From: WTGJ01 sp965237765
Lineage (GTDB): Bacteria; Chloroflexota; Anaerolineae; Aggregatilineales; Phototrophicaceae
Direction: 5' to 3'
NCBI GenBank assembly: GCA_965237765.1
Contig: OZ250157.1
Span: 496,001-560,000 of the forward strand
DNA length: 64,000 nt
Numbering within the stretch: the first letter of the stretch is position 1; each line of letters starts with the position of its first letter. Positions 25,453 to 34,651 of the stretch are shown here, in pieces. A program made the position numbers and the translations under genes. Below the pieces are notes generated by a model, which searched no databases, was not told the DNA's origin, and was given only the letters and a program-made list of their open reading frames with translations.

Positions 25453-25516
25453 TGTCTTTCTCCTTTATTTCGTACACAGGTTCAATTGCGTCAGCCCGTC
25501 ACGGCCAACTCAGCCT

Positions 25517-25542
25517 ATTGTAACGAATTTATCCAATAAATT
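25517..25542 (-). promoter_or_regulatory. Putative promoter/operator of the peptide importer operon
   Basis: On the minus strand TACAAT (25522-25517) can act as a -10 element. Just upstream, AATTTAT (25526-25532) and ATAAATT (25536-25542) form a 17-bp palindrome with a 3-bp centre, in an A/T-rich island. No good -35 is seen, which would suit an activator-dependent promoter. Inference. Confidence 0.35.
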
Positions 25543-25585
25543 GTAGGTTGCGATGATGCTACAGGCCCACACTACGGGACGCCGC

Positions 25586-26398
25586 TCAGGCCAGCTGGAT
25601 ATCGCGCCGGGAAAAGACGCGCGTCGACACCAGCATGAGCGCAACGCCCAGCAGGCTAAAAGCCAAGACGTTAGACCATACCAGCCCGTGCTGCATCACG
25701 CCCGTGCTATCGCTATAGCGAAAGAACGAAATGTAGCGCAAGTTTTCCGCCACCGTGCCGATACCCATCGCCCCCACCGTATCGAGTGAAAAGCTGATGA
25801 GGATATAGGCCACGACGATGCCCAACACTGCGCGCGTCTGCGAGACGTAGGCGCCGACCAGCGTCGTCAAGCCCATGATGAAGAGCATGCTCGGCAACAG
25901 GTTGAAGACCGTCACTCTTACCCGGCCCATATCCAGCGACACACTGGAATTGGCTACCCCGAGCGCGACGCCTCCGTATGAAATGAGCAAGATGGCGACC
26001 ATCGTCACGGTATAGGCGGCGTATTTCTCGGCAATGATGCGCCAGCGCGGCAGCGGCAGGCTCAACAACACCTCCAGCGCGCCACTCTCTTCCTCACCGG
26101 CGCTGATATTCATGCCCGCCACCAAGGGATAGGCGACGAAAAAGATGAGCATCTTGCCGAAGAATGCGACCGATATGAAACCCTCTGGTGTCGCCAGGAA
26201 GGACATATCCTCGCCAACGCCCGTCGCGCGCAACAGCACCGTCGGCAAGCTTTCCATGTATTCGGCGAAGGTCTGCAGCATTTCTGAGCCCGGCAGGATC
26301 ACGACGGAGATAAAGGCCATCGCCGCAAAGGCCAACCCCCAATAGAACGTGGAGGCGACACTGCGACGGACGGTCTCACGAAAAATAGGGAAAGACAT
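25586..26398 (-). CDS. ABC-2 type exporter permease (second of pair)
   Basis: 270 residues with six predicted hydrophobic helices. The cytoplasmic motif SAGEEESGALEVLLSLPLPRWRI is the ABC-2 coupling segment (also seen in the paired gene as SAGEEEQGMLDWQLSLPVSRAR), and the tail ends VSTRVFSRRDIQLA. With the preceding permease (15 bases upstream) and the ATPase it forms a three-gene exporter or antibiotic-resistance-type system. The two permeases are clear paralogues and probably make a heterodimer. Substrate unknown. Confidence 0.88.
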   Translation of the reverse strand: MSFPIFRETVRRSVASTFYWGLAFAAMAFISVVILPGSEMLQTFAEYMESLPTVLLRATGVGEDMSFLATPEGFISVAFFGKMLIFFVAYPLVAGMNISAGEEESGALEVLLSLPLPRWRIIAEKYAAYTVTMVAILLISYGGVALGVANSSVSLDMGRVRVTVFNLLPSMLFIMGLTTLVGAYVSQTRAVLGIVVAYILISFSLDTVGAMGIGTVAENLRYISFFRYSDSTGVMQHGLVWSNVLAFSLLGVALMLVSTRVFSRRDIQLA

Positions 26399-26413
26399 AT
26401 CCGTTTTCCTCGG

Positions 26414-27217
26414 TCAGATTCCGATATCGCGCCGTTGGAACGCGCGCGCCGCCAATATCAGCAGGACGAAGGCCAGCGCCGCCGTCAGCAGCATGCGCGG
26501 CGCATTCAGACCGTCGGTCAACACCTCGCTGCCTCGGTAATGATAGAAATATGAGACGCGCAGCAAAATGTCGCCCAGATTGCCGCCGACGATGTTGCCG
26601 ATGCCGTTCAGGAAATAACTGACGCCGACGAAAACGCCCGCCAGCGCTGCTGCCGCGGCCCGCCGCCGCAATACGACAGTAACCAGCAACGTGAACGCGA
26701 AAACCAGCATCATCGTCGGCAGAAAATTCAGCGCGCCCGCCAACAACGGTAACAAACCCAGCGAGACGTTGTCGTTGAAGGGCGTCGTCAACCAGGCGAC
26801 GATGCTCGCGGCGAAGCCCGTGCCGGCGAAGATGATGAGGAAGGCCAGCGATCGTTCCCAGAGGAAGCGCGCCCGCGATACCGGTAGGCTCAGCTGCCAA
26901 TCCAACATGCCCTGCTCTTCCTCACCCGCCGAAACGCTCAGCGCCGCCACCACCGCGAAGACCGAAAGCAACAACAACGTGTATTCGAGGTAGACGAAGC
27001 CGATAAAGCCCTCCGCCGTCGCGAGCGCTCCCTCGCTGATGCCAAAGAGCGCCGTTATCTCACCAAACGAATCCATCAAATCGGCATATTGTTTCAAGCC
27101 ACTCGTATCCGGCGTGAGGGCGACGGCGTAGAAGCCGAAGAATGCCAGCGCCAGCCCCCAATAGAGCGCCACGCGCACGTTGCCGATGAGGCTGCCGCGT
27201 AGGATAGAGCCGATCAT
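26414..27217 (-). CDS. ABC-2 type exporter permease (first of pair)
   Basis: 267 residues with six hydrophobic helices and the same coupling motif as its downstream paralogue. It begins MIGSILRGSLIGNVRVALYWGLALAFFGFY and ends RAFQRRDIGI. The ATG overlaps the TGA of the ATPase gene (ATGA at 27214-27217), so the two are translationally coupled. Function as a membrane half of an ATP-driven exporter follows from family and operon; the cargo is unknown. Confidence 0.88.
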   Translation of the reverse strand: MIGSILRGSLIGNVRVALYWGLALAFFGFYAVALTPDTSGLKQYADLMDSFGEITALFGISEGALATAEGFIGFVYLEYTLLLLSVFAVVAALSVSAGEEEQGMLDWQLSLPVSRARFLWERSLAFLIIFAGTGFAASIVAWLTTPFNDNVSLGLLPLLAGALNFLPTMMLVFAFTLLVTVVLRRRAAAAALAGVFVGVSYFLNGIGNIVGGNLGDILLRVSYFYHYRGSEVLTDGLNAPRMLLTAALAFVLLILAARAFQRRDIGI

Positions 27218-28266
27218 TGGGACACCACCGGAGCATCACCATAGTAGGCGAGGAAAATCTCTTCCAACGTCGGGTCGTGCTGGCGCAAGTCTTCAACGTA
27301 GCAACCGGCCAGCGCGCGCAACAACGGATCAAAATCGCCGCGCAGCTGCAATTCCACCTGGCAGCCGTCGATCTTCACCTCGGCCACGCCGGGCACATTC
27401 ATGAGCAATTCGGGCGATATCGCCTCCCGCGTTCGGATGTGGATCCGTCGGAATTCGACATGCGTGAGCGCCTCGACAGTCTCCACCGCGCGCAAGCGGC
27501 CATCACGCAAAATACCGACGCGGTCGCATATCGTTTGCACTTCGCTCAGCACGTGCGAGGAGAGGAAGACCGTCCGCCCTTCGTCGCGCGCCTCGCGCAT
27601 GAGTTGGTAAAAGGTCTGCTGCATGAGCGGATCGAGGCCGCTGGAAGGCTCATCGAGGATCAGCAGCTCCGGCTTATGCATCATGGCGATGACGAGGCCG
27701 AGCTTGCGGCGGTTGCCGCTGGAATAGGCGCGGATGCGGCGCGTCATATCCAGCTCCAATCGTGCGGCCAGGCGCGCAGCTTCCGCGAGTAGCGATTTCT
27801 CATCGCCACGCACGCTCGCCAGGTAGCGCAGGATGCGGTCGGCGCGCTGGTTCTTCCAGAGGTTCAGCTCCGCCGGAAGAAAGCCAATCTGGCGGTGCAA
27901 CTCCACGCTATCGCGCTGCGCATCCAACCCGAGCACGGTCGCTCCCCCGTGCGTGGGGCGGATGAGATCCAGCAACAGGCGGATGGTCGTCGTTTTGCCG
28001 GCACCGTTTGGGCCGAGGAAACCGAAGATTTCGCCGCGCTCGACTCGCAAATCCAACGAATCGATGGCGCGCACTGGCGGCCGCGCTGGCGAAACGAAAA
28101 TGCCCGGCAGCCGTTGGAGCGCCGCAATTTCCGAAAGGCGGCCGCTGCCCGGGTAAACCTTCGTCAGTTGAGTGGTATGAATTGCGGGAATATCGGCCAC
28201 GGGCGCTCCCATTGATGCAGCTGATGGCACTTGATCGCGCTGCCATTCTAGCGCAAACGGCGGCAT
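27214..28266 (-). CDS. ABC transporter ATP-binding protein (DrrA/CcmA-like exporter ATPase)
   Basis: About 350 residues. Walker A GPNGAGKTTT, Q-loop FLPAELNLW, signature AYSSGNRRKLGL (SSGN in place of LSGGQ: Leu and both Gly positions partly altered), Walker B LLILDEPSSGLDP and H-loop FLSSHVLSE. A C-terminal domain of about 80 residues is typical of exporters. An extra stretch between the first beta strands (GSGRLSEIAALQRLPGIFVSP) is unusual. ATG 28266 has purine-rich AGGGGAAGGGGAG before it; ATG 28212, nearer to the conserved domain, is the alternative. Leads the operon with the two ABC-2 permeases. Confidence 0.88.
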   Translation of the reverse strand: MPPFALEWQRDQVPSAASMGAPVADIPAIHTTQLTKVYPGSGRLSEIAALQRLPGIFVSPARPPVRAIDSLDLRVERGEIFGFLGPNGAGKTTTIRLLLDLIRPTHGGATVLGLDAQRDSVELHRQIGFLPAELNLWKNQRADRILRYLASVRGDEKSLLAEAARLAARLELDMTRRIRAYSSGNRRKLGLVIAMMHKPELLILDEPSSGLDPLMQQTFYQLMREARDEGRTVFLSSHVLSEVQTICDRVGILRDGRLRAVETVEALTHVEFRRIHIRTREAISPELLMNVPGVAEVKIDGCQVELQLRGDFDPLLRALAGCYVEDLRQHDPTLEEIFLAYYGDAPVVSQ

Positions 28267-28303
28267 CTCCCCTTCCCCTATTCCCTGGGGGTATCGCTTG
28301 CCA

Positions 28304-28332
28304 GTGACATCCCAGCAGCCACTGGCTATAAT
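28304..28332 (+). promoter_or_regulatory. Sigma-70 type promoter of the serine hydrolase gene
   Basis: GTGACA (28304-28309), 17-base spacer, perfect TATAAT (28327-28332). The start point would be near 28339, with GAGGAG and ATG 28362 following. Confidence 0.65.
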
Positions 28333-28361
28333 GATGGGCAAAAGAAAACAGAGGAGCGCGC

Positions 28362-29771
28362 ATGGATACCTACGCCCTGGACGAAATGATCCATAGCACC
28401 ATGGCAAAGACGAACGTCCCCGGTGTGGCCGTAGGCATCCTTCGTGGCGACGAACGCTATACCAAGGGCTATGGCGTCACCAACCTGCGCCACCCCTTGC
28501 CGGTCGATTCGCGAACGCTCTTCCAGATTTGCTCGATCAGCAAGACCTACCTCGCCACGCTCGCCATGATGCTCATCGAAGAGGGGCAATTGGAGCTGGA
28601 TGCCACTGTCCGCAGCTACCTGCCCGATTTCCGCGTCGTCGACGAAACGGCCGGCGAACGTGCCACCTTCCGCATGCTGCTCCAGCATCAAGGTGGCTGG
28701 ATTGGCGATTGGTTCACGCACCAGAGACGCACCGGCGAAGGGGCAGATGCGCTCACGAAATACGTGTCAACCATGCGCGAAACGCCGCAACTCACCCCAG
28801 TCGGCAGCGCGCCTTTCTCCTATAACAACGCCGGCTTTAACCTGGCCGCGCGGATCATCGAAGTGATCACCGGCAAGCCTTACGAGACCGTGCTCCGGGA
28901 GCGCGTGTTCGATCCACTGGGCCTGAAACACACTTACTTGTTGCCGAGTGAATTCCTCACCCACCGCTTCGTGAGCGGCCACTTCCATACGAAGGAAGGG
29001 GTAATGGTCGCCGAGCGCTGGGGCTTCGGCCGCGCGTTCAATGGCGCTGGCGGAATCACTTCCTGCGTGGAGGACGTGCTGCAATACGCGCGTTTTCACC
29101 TGGCGGGCGGCGTTTCTGCGAGCGGCGAGCGCCTCATCAGTGAAGCGGGCATCCGCCAACTGCATGAAGTCGAACATTACCAGAGCGAAGATTATGGCAT
29201 TGGTCTCAGCTTCTGGGGGACGCGCATCGGCGATCTCTGGCAATACGGCCATAGCTGCGGCGGCGTCGGCCAGGCTTCGCTCTTCTGCTTCATCCCGGAG
29301 CATGATGCCGCTATGATGATCGCCACCAATTCCGGCAATGGCTACGAACTAGCCAAACAGGCGCGTGCCTGGGTTCTGGCGGAATTGCTGGGCATCGAAT
29401 CGGTGGCGACGAGCGCGCTGACGCTCAGCGAGGACCAACTCAACGAATGCGTCGGTGATTATGTGTTGACCACCAGCACAACCCGCATCGCCATCGCTGA
29501 TGACGCACTAACCATCAGCATGCACAGCGACGGTACTTACCCCGATAAGGACGCTTTCTCTTATCACAATGACGATTGGTCACCCCCACAAAAACTGCGT
29601 TTCATCAGCGAGGATACAGCCATCGTTCTTCCCGAGAACGAAGACCAGGAAATGCCTCATTATGGCGGCTTTGATGTCATCTTCCAACGCGACGAGAGCG
29701 GGCAGATTTACGCGCTCCAGGGCGGCGCTCGCCTCTCGATGCGCCAGGCGAACGGTGCAGCCGCAGAATGA
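28362..29771 (+). CDS. Serine hydrolase, beta-lactamase class C/penicillin-binding family
   Basis: 469 residues. S-I-S-K (Ser58 to Lys61) is the SxxK nucleophile motif, FSYNNAGFN the YxN motif, and YGHSCGGVG stands where class C enzymes have KTG/HxG. This family includes esterases, D-aminopeptidases and low-activity beta-lactamases. A C-terminal domain of about 110 residues rich in beta strands resembles the lipocalin-like DUF3471-type tail. There is no signal peptide, so it would act in the cytosol, as esterases or peptidases do. Single gene with its own promoter. Confidence 0.88.
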   Translation: MDTYALDEMIHSTMAKTNVPGVAVGILRGDERYTKGYGVTNLRHPLPVDSRTLFQICSISKTYLATLAMMLIEEGQLELDATVRSYLPDFRVVDETAGERATFRMLLQHQGGWIGDWFTHQRRTGEGADALTKYVSTMRETPQLTPVGSAPFSYNNAGFNLAARIIEVITGKPYETVLRERVFDPLGLKHTYLLPSEFLTHRFVSGHFHTKEGVMVAERWGFGRAFNGAGGITSCVEDVLQYARFHLAGGVSASGERLISEAGIRQLHEVEHYQSEDYGIGLSFWGTRIGDLWQYGHSCGGVGQASLFCFIPEHDAAMMIATNSGNGYELAKQARAWVLAELLGIESVATSALTLSEDQLNECVGDYVLTTSTTRIAIADDALTISMHSDGTYPDKDAFSYHNDDWSPPQKLRFISEDTAIVLPENEDQEMPHYGGFDVIFQRDESGQIYALQGGARLSMRQANGAAAE

Positions 29772-29867
29772 TGTACAGGCGGCGGTGCAATCAGGTAAGA
29801 AACGTGTTGTGGGCGCGTCCCCCAATTGGAAGCTACGAATGCTTGCGATGATCTGTTAGGGGGAAAG

Positions 29868-30164
29868 ATGAGCGAGCACGCCACTTCGCCGCCAAGCAGG
29901 GAAATGGAAGAGCAACTATCGGCCTTCTTCCATTACCTGCTCACCGAACCCTGCGAAAATAGCGTGGATATGGATTGCAACGATTGTTGCGAATACATGA
30001 GCGAGTTGGCCGAGCAAGTCGCCGCCGGCCGGCCCCTGCGCGAGCTGATGCCTGATCTGGCCGCGCACCTGCACTGCTACCCCTGCGTGCGTGAAGAATT
30101 CCAGGCGCTCACTACGATCCTCCAGGCAGAGCAAGCCGGCGCCCTCGATCAGCTGGAGGCATGA
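29868..30164 (+). CDS. Small Cys/His-rich putative zinc-binding protein
   Basis: 98 residues with Cys29, Cys37, Cys40, Cys41, His67, His69, Cys70 and Cys73. The AAHLHCYPCVREEF segment (H-x-x-x-C-x-x-C) resembles the zinc knuckle of ZAS anti-sigma factors, preceded by an MSELAEQVAAGRPLRELMPDL helix pair; there is no membrane helix. AGGGGGAAAG precedes ATG 29868. It lies 57 bases upstream of trxB on the same strand, so a redox-sensing zinc protein linked to thioredoxin reductase is a reasonable guess. No partner sigma gene adjoins; the ECF sigma is 11 kb away. Confidence 0.7.
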   Translation: MSEHATSPPSREMEEQLSAFFHYLLTEPCENSVDMDCNDCCEYMSELAEQVAAGRPLRELMPDLAAHLHCYPCVREEFQALTTILQAEQAGALDQLEA

Positions 30165-30221
30165 CGATCGGCGGCAAATCGCACACCAAATCTCAAGAAC
30201 AATGAAAGACAGGCGAGGTAA

Positions 30222-31193
30222 ATGAAGAAAGAACGCGTGATCATCATCGGTTCTGGTCCGGCGGGCCTCACCGCCGCGCTCTATGCGGCGCGCGCGCAGC
30301 TCAAGCCAGTCGTCATCGCTGGCGATACGCCCGGCGGCCAGGTGGCCATCACCCACGAAGTGGAGAATTACCCCGGTTTCCCCGGCGGCCTCAGCGGCCC
30401 GGAGCTGGTCGATCGCATGACCGAACACGCCAAAGAATTCGGCGCTGAAGTCGTGCAATCCAGTGTCTCGCGCGTGGATTTCAAAGGCGGCACCCCTTTC
30501 CTCGTCAAAACGCGCGAAGGACAATACTATTCTGCCGATTCCGTCATCGTCACCAGTGGCGCCGACCCACGCAAGCTGCAAATCCCCGGCGAAAGGGAAA
30601 ACATCGGCCACGGCGTCAGCTACTGCGGCACATGCGATGGTTTCTTTTTTCGCGATAAAGATATCGTCGTCGTCGGTGGTGGCGATTCAGCGCTGGAAGA
30701 ATCCGTCTTCCTGACGCGCTTCGTCAAGTCCATCCGCATCGTCCACCGCCGCGATAAACTGCGCGCCGGTGCGCAACTCCGTACTCGCGCCGATAAGAAT
30801 GATAAGATTTCCTACATCTGGAATACCGTCATCGAAGAAATCATCAACGAAGATGGCTCGGGTGTCAGCGCCGTGCGCCTGCGCAACCTGGAAACAGGCG
30901 AGGTTTCCGTCATCCCCACCGAGGGCGTTTTCATTTTCATCGGGCATGTGCCGAACAATTCCATCTTCTCCGATCAGCTCATTCTGGATGACGACGGCTA
31001 CATCATCACCGATTCGCATTTCCGCACAAACGTCGAGGGCGTATATGCCGCCGGCGAGATTCAGGACAAACTCTGGCGTCAGGTAGCGACTTCGGTGGGC
31101 CAGGGCACAGGCGCCGCCATGGCCTCCATTCATTGGCTCGAGGAGAACGAAGACAACCTGCAAACGCTCCGTCCCCGCGCCGCAGCCGGCTGA
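30222..31193 (+). CDS. trxB: Thioredoxin-disulfide reductase
   Basis: 323 residues. FAD-binding IIIGSGPAGLTAALYAAR at the N terminus, redox-active CGTC (Cys135, Cys138) in SYCGTCDGFFF, NADPH-binding VVGGGDSALEE, and GVYAAGEIQDKLWRQV near the C terminus, where most relatives read AGD. It passes NADPH electrons to thioredoxin. The redox-active pair is CGTC rather than the frequent CATC. Neighbours are a Cys-rich protein and, two genes on, a double thioredoxin-like protein. No thioredoxin gene itself is in the window. Confidence 0.95.
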   Translation: MKKERVIIIGSGPAGLTAALYAARAQLKPVVIAGDTPGGQVAITHEVENYPGFPGGLSGPELVDRMTEHAKEFGAEVVQSSVSRVDFKGGTPFLVKTREGQYYSADSVIVTSGADPRKLQIPGERENIGHGVSYCGTCDGFFFRDKDIVVVGGGDSALEESVFLTRFVKSIRIVHRRDKLRAGAQLRTRADKNDKISYIWNTVIEEIINEDGSGVSAVRLRNLETGEVSVIPTEGVFIFIGHVPNNSIFSDQLILDDDGYIITDSHFRTNVEGVYAAGEIQDKLWRQVATSVGQGTGAAMASIHWLEENEDNLQTLRPRAAAG

Positions 31194-31211
31194 TTCTTGC
31201 GGAGAGATAAT

Positions 31212-32159
31212 ATGCGCGCAGAAATCGGCCTCATGGTCGAGGGCCAAAACGGGCTCAATTGGCAAAACTGGGAACAGATCCTCCACGCCGCCGAGCGCGG
31301 GGGTTACCAGTGCGTCTTCCGTTCCGACCACTACGTCAACCCCGGACCGCCCGACTACGATTCGCTCGAGCTATGGGTATCGCTGTCCTACGCCGCGCAA
31401 GTGACTGAGCGGATCGAATTCGGTCCGCTCGTCACACCGGTCACCTTTCGCCATCCGACGATGACCCTGCGCTACGCCAGCGCCGTCGACGATCTGAGCG
31501 GCGGCCGCCTCGTGCTCGGCCTCGGCGCCGGTTGGCAGGACCGCGAGCACCACAATTACAGCCTCCCGTTCCCAGCTGTGCCAACACGCTTCGCGATGTT
31601 CACCGAGCAGCTGGAATTCAGCGCGCGCGTATTGGATGACCCCGCGCCGCTGGATTACGAAGGCGATCATTACCAGCTGCGCGAGGCGGTGCTCTTGCCG
31701 CGGCCGCGCCGGCGAATGCCCATCCTTATCGGCGGCAACGGCCCGCGCCGCACGCTGCCTCTCGCCGCGCGCTTCGGCCAGGAATGGAACGGCGTCTATT
31801 TGAACATCGGGAAATATCGCGAACGCCAACAACAACTCGACGCCCTGCTCGCCGCCGCGGGCCGTTCCCCAAGCGAAGTCAAACGCTCGCTGATGGCCGG
31901 TTTCCGTTGGGCGAAAGATCGGGCGACGCTCGACGCGCAACTCAAAACCGCCAGCGAAGAGAGCGGCCGTGAAGTTACGCTGGAATACCTTCGCGGCTCC
32001 GGTCTCTTCGTCGGCACTAGCGAAATGATCATCGCCCAACTGGAGGAATTCGTCGCCGCCGGCTGCCAGCGCTTCATGTTGCAAGTCACCGATAACGACG
32101 ACCTCGAGCCCATCGCCATCCTCGCGGAAGAGATCCTGCCACATTTCCACAAAGCCTGA
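31212..32159 (+). CDS. LLM class (luciferase-like) F420-dependent oxidoreductase
   Basis: 315 residues of the bacterial luciferase-like TIM barrel. RSDHYVNPG near residue 38, an RIEFGPLVTPVTFRHP strand, SGGRLVLGLGAGW and PILIGGNGPRRTLPLAARF are standard LLM signatures. Members use F420 or FMN to oxidise or reduce varied substrates; the sequence leans to the F420 type as in TIGR03560-like proteins, but cofactor choice is inference. ATG 31212 has GGAGAG upstream and lies 18 bases after trxB, so both are probably one transcript. Confidence 0.88.
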   Translation: MRAEIGLMVEGQNGLNWQNWEQILHAAERGGYQCVFRSDHYVNPGPPDYDSLELWVSLSYAAQVTERIEFGPLVTPVTFRHPTMTLRYASAVDDLSGGRLVLGLGAGWQDREHHNYSLPFPAVPTRFAMFTEQLEFSARVLDDPAPLDYEGDHYQLREAVLLPRPRRRMPILIGGNGPRRTLPLAARFGQEWNGVYLNIGKYRERQQQLDALLAAAGRSPSEVKRSLMAGFRWAKDRATLDAQLKTASEESGREVTLEYLRGSGLFVGTSEMIIAQLEEFVAAGCQRFMLQVTDNDDLEPIAILAEEILPHFHKA

Positions 32160-32175
32160 ACCTGCCGCCTGCATC

Positions 32176-33372
32176 ATGAGCGCCACGAGCGAAAACCATA
32201 CCAATAGCCAGCCAACCAGCACGCGCGCCAACTTGCTGCCGACGCTGGCTACCCTCTCGCTGGCGGCATCGGTCGGATTGTTGTTGGCGGTTTTGTTGTT
32301 TTACAATCAATCACAAAACACTCCTGCCCCCGCCGCCGCGCCGGCTAGCGCTGTTCGAAGCGTCTTGCATTGGCAGGCGACCGATTTCACCCTGCCCGCG
32401 CTCAGCGGCGGCGAAATCCGCCTCAGCGATTACCGCGGCCGCGTCGTATTCCTGAATTTCTGGGAGACCTGGTGCGCGCCCTGCCGCCTGGAGATGCCCG
32501 ATTTCGCGGCTTTCCTGGCGGAGCAAGGCGATGACACCACCGCCGCAATCCTCACTGTCAACGGCGGCCAGAGCGCGGAGCGAATTCACGAATTCTACGA
32601 TGAACTGGGCATCGCGCCGCTGCCCACGCTGCTCGATACAAATGGGCGCGTGACGGCGCTCTATGGCGTCTTGCAGTTGCCACAAACATTCGTGCTCGAT
32701 ACGGATGGCGTGGCACGCGCGCGCGTGCTGGGCGCCATGAACCTCGAGGAGATGCGCGCGCAATACGCGGCAGTCAGCGGCGCCTCCGGTGTCAGCGATA
32801 GCAGTGCAGGCAAACCGCGGTCAGCGGCAAGCGGCACAGAGGAGGCCCCACCGGCAGAGATTGTCATGAGCGAATTGCAAGATAGCATTTCCAGCACCAT
32901 TGAGGCCCTGGCCAGCGACATCAACTGGCAGGCGATCGATTTCACCCTGTCTGAGCTCGATGGCGACGAAATCCGCCTCAGCGATTACCATGGCCACGTC
33001 ATCTTCCTGAATTTCTGGCAAACCTGGTGCGTACCCTGCCGCGACGAAATGCCCGCTTTCGCCGATTTCTTGGCAGAGCAGGAGCCGGATTCGGGCGCCA
33101 TCCTCCTCACCGTCAACGGCATCGGCGTTGGCGGCGGCGAAAGCGAGGCGAAAATCCGCAAGTTCTACGGCGAGCTGGGAATGGCGCCCTTGCCGACACT
33201 GCTGGATAAAAGGGGGCGCGTCGCCAGACTCTATAATATCTACATATTGCCGCAGACTTTAATCATCGATGTTGACGGCGTGGTGCGGGAGCGGCTCTTC
33301 GGCGAACTCAGCCTCGCGCAATTGCGCGCCCATTTCAGAAACACTCAGCGCGCGCAAGACGAACCGTCTTAA
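32176..33372 (+). CDS. Membrane-anchored protein with two tandem TlpA/ResA-type thioredoxin domains
   Basis: 398 residues. A single helix (about 24-43) anchors the protein; two copies of a TlpA-type domain follow outside, residues about 63-200 and 248-390. Each starts W-Q-A-x-DFTL, then IRLSDY-x-G-x-V-x-FLNFW, an active site WCAPC (Cys100, Cys103) or WCVPC (Cys285, Cys288), and GxLPTLLD plus LPQT with a cis-Pro. They are joined by a Ser/Ala/Glu linker of about 45 residues. Such proteins reduce or make disulfides in extracytoplasmic targets such as apocytochromes. Two active domains in one chain are uncommon. Its stop overlaps the converging M20 gene by 4 bases. Confidence 0.9.
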   Translation: MSATSENHTNSQPTSTRANLLPTLATLSLAASVGLLLAVLLFYNQSQNTPAPAAAPASAVRSVLHWQATDFTLPALSGGEIRLSDYRGRVVFLNFWETWCAPCRLEMPDFAAFLAEQGDDTTAAILTVNGGQSAERIHEFYDELGIAPLPTLLDTNGRVTALYGVLQLPQTFVLDTDGVARARVLGAMNLEEMRAQYAAVSGASGVSDSSAGKPRSAASGTEEAPPAEIVMSELQDSISSTIEALASDINWQAIDFTLSELDGDEIRLSDYHGHVIFLNFWQTWCVPCRDEMPAFADFLAEQEPDSGAILLTVNGIGVGGGESEAKIRKFYGELGMAPLPTLLDKRGRVARLYNIYILPQTLIIDVDGVVRERLFGELSLAQLRAHFRNTQRAQDEPS

Positions 33373-34607
33373 GCCAGACTTTCGCGCAATATCGCGGGCA
33401 GTAGCGCGTAAAATTTCGTCGCTTCGACCACATCAGCGAGCGGCACATGCTCATCCATCGCGTGCGCGTAAATCTCGTTGCCGGGCGCGAAGCCGAGGCA
33501 GGGAATGCCCTCTTTGCCGCACCAATAATTGCCGTTGGTGGAGAAATCCCACTTGCCGGCTGGAGTACCGCGCTGCCAGAGATGTTTGGCTGTCTCGAGG
33601 CCCGCTTCAATTAAGGGGTGGTTTTCATCCACCGCCCAGGCAGGGAAGAATTTGTTGTATACGAAGACAGCGCCGGTGTGACTCGGCGTGTCGTAGACGA
33701 GTTCCTGGATGAGGAATTCATCGCGCGTGTCTTCCGGCAACTGCGCGCGAATGCCTTCGATGATGCCTTCTTTTGTCTCGCCGAAAGTCACCCGCCGATC
33801 GATGAAGATGCTGCAGGCTTCGGGGACGGCGTTATCGCTCGGGCTGACGCTTCCCACGCGCGTGACGGTGATGCGCCCCTGCCCGAGGAAGGCATCCACC
33901 GGCAAATTCGCGTCCATCGCGTCGATATTGCGGATGAAAGGCAGCATCTTGTAAATCGCGTTGTCGCCCATGTAATTGCTGGCGGCGTGCGCGCTGACGC
34001 CGCGGCAACGCACCTCCAGCTCCAGCCGCCCCTTGTGACCGCGGTAGACCTGCATATTGGTCGGCTCACCGATGACGACGAAATCCGGCCGTATCCCTTC
34101 CCATTCCAGGAAGGCGTTGCAACCGACGCCATCGCACCACTCTTCGATATTACCGAGGTAATAGAGCGTGTAGCCATCCAATAAGCCTAATTCGCGCGCC
34201 AGGGCCATGCCGTAAACCATGCCGGGCGTACTGCCTTTCTCATCCAGCGCGCCGCGCGCGAAGAGATTGCCATCTTCGACCTTGCCGACGAAGGGGTCCC
34301 ATTCCCAGGCGTCGCGTTCGCCGATACCGACGGTATCGATATGGCTGTCATAGAGCAGGATGCGCGGGCCGTCACCGATCTTGCCGACGATGGAACCATA
34401 GCGGTCGGTATAGACGCGGTCAAAACCGAGCTTAGTCATCTCCTGGCCGATGCGCCTACCGACAGGGCCGATATCGCTCTCCATGCTGGGGATGGCCACG
34501 ATTTCGCGAAAGAAGGTGAGCATATCCGAGCGCAGCTCGTCGACGCGCCGGTCGAGGCGGCGGATGGTCTCTTCCAGCGTCTGGTCGCCAGCACCCACTT
34601 TCATCAT
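33369..34607 (-). CDS. M20 family metallopeptidase (YgeY-like)
   Basis: 412 residues. YDSHIDTVGIG and FARGALDEKGS hold the first metal ligands, GNIEEWCDG the catalytic/ligand Glu pair, VVIGEPTN a further ligand region, and HAMDEHVPL the last His. The long insert and the IEEW motif match the YgeY subgroup (linked to purine/selenium-dependent catabolism in some bacteria) more than ArgE or DapE. It likely cleaves an N-acyl or carbamoyl amino acid or dipeptide. GGAGGGGAGCG precedes the tandem ATGATG start. A good promoter lies 45 bases upstream. Confidence 0.88.
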   Translation of the reverse strand: MMKVGAGDQTLEETIRRLDRRVDELRSDMLTFFREIVAIPSMESDIGPVGRRIGQEMTKLGFDRVYTDRYGSIVGKIGDGPRILLYDSHIDTVGIGERDAWEWDPFVGKVEDGNLFARGALDEKGSTPGMVYGMALARELGLLDGYTLYYLGNIEEWCDGVGCNAFLEWEGIRPDFVVIGEPTNMQVYRGHKGRLELEVRCRGVSAHAASNYMGDNAIYKMLPFIRNIDAMDANLPVDAFLGQGRITVTRVGSVSPSDNAVPEACSIFIDRRVTFGETKEGIIEGIRAQLPEDTRDEFLIQELVYDTPSHTGAVFVYNKFFPAWAVDENHPLIEAGLETAKHLWQRGTPAGKWDFSTNGNYWCGKEGIPCLGFAPGNEIYAHAMDEHVPLADVVEATKFYALLPAILRESLA

Positions 34608-34651
34608 CGCTCCCCTCCATCACAACCCATCGCAACGCGCGATAGCGGGGC

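Noticed and set aside
25453..25585. A second gene hidden in the A/T-rich gap before the ABC-2 operon
   Set aside because: Only short frames lacking ribosome sites; the gap looks regulatory.
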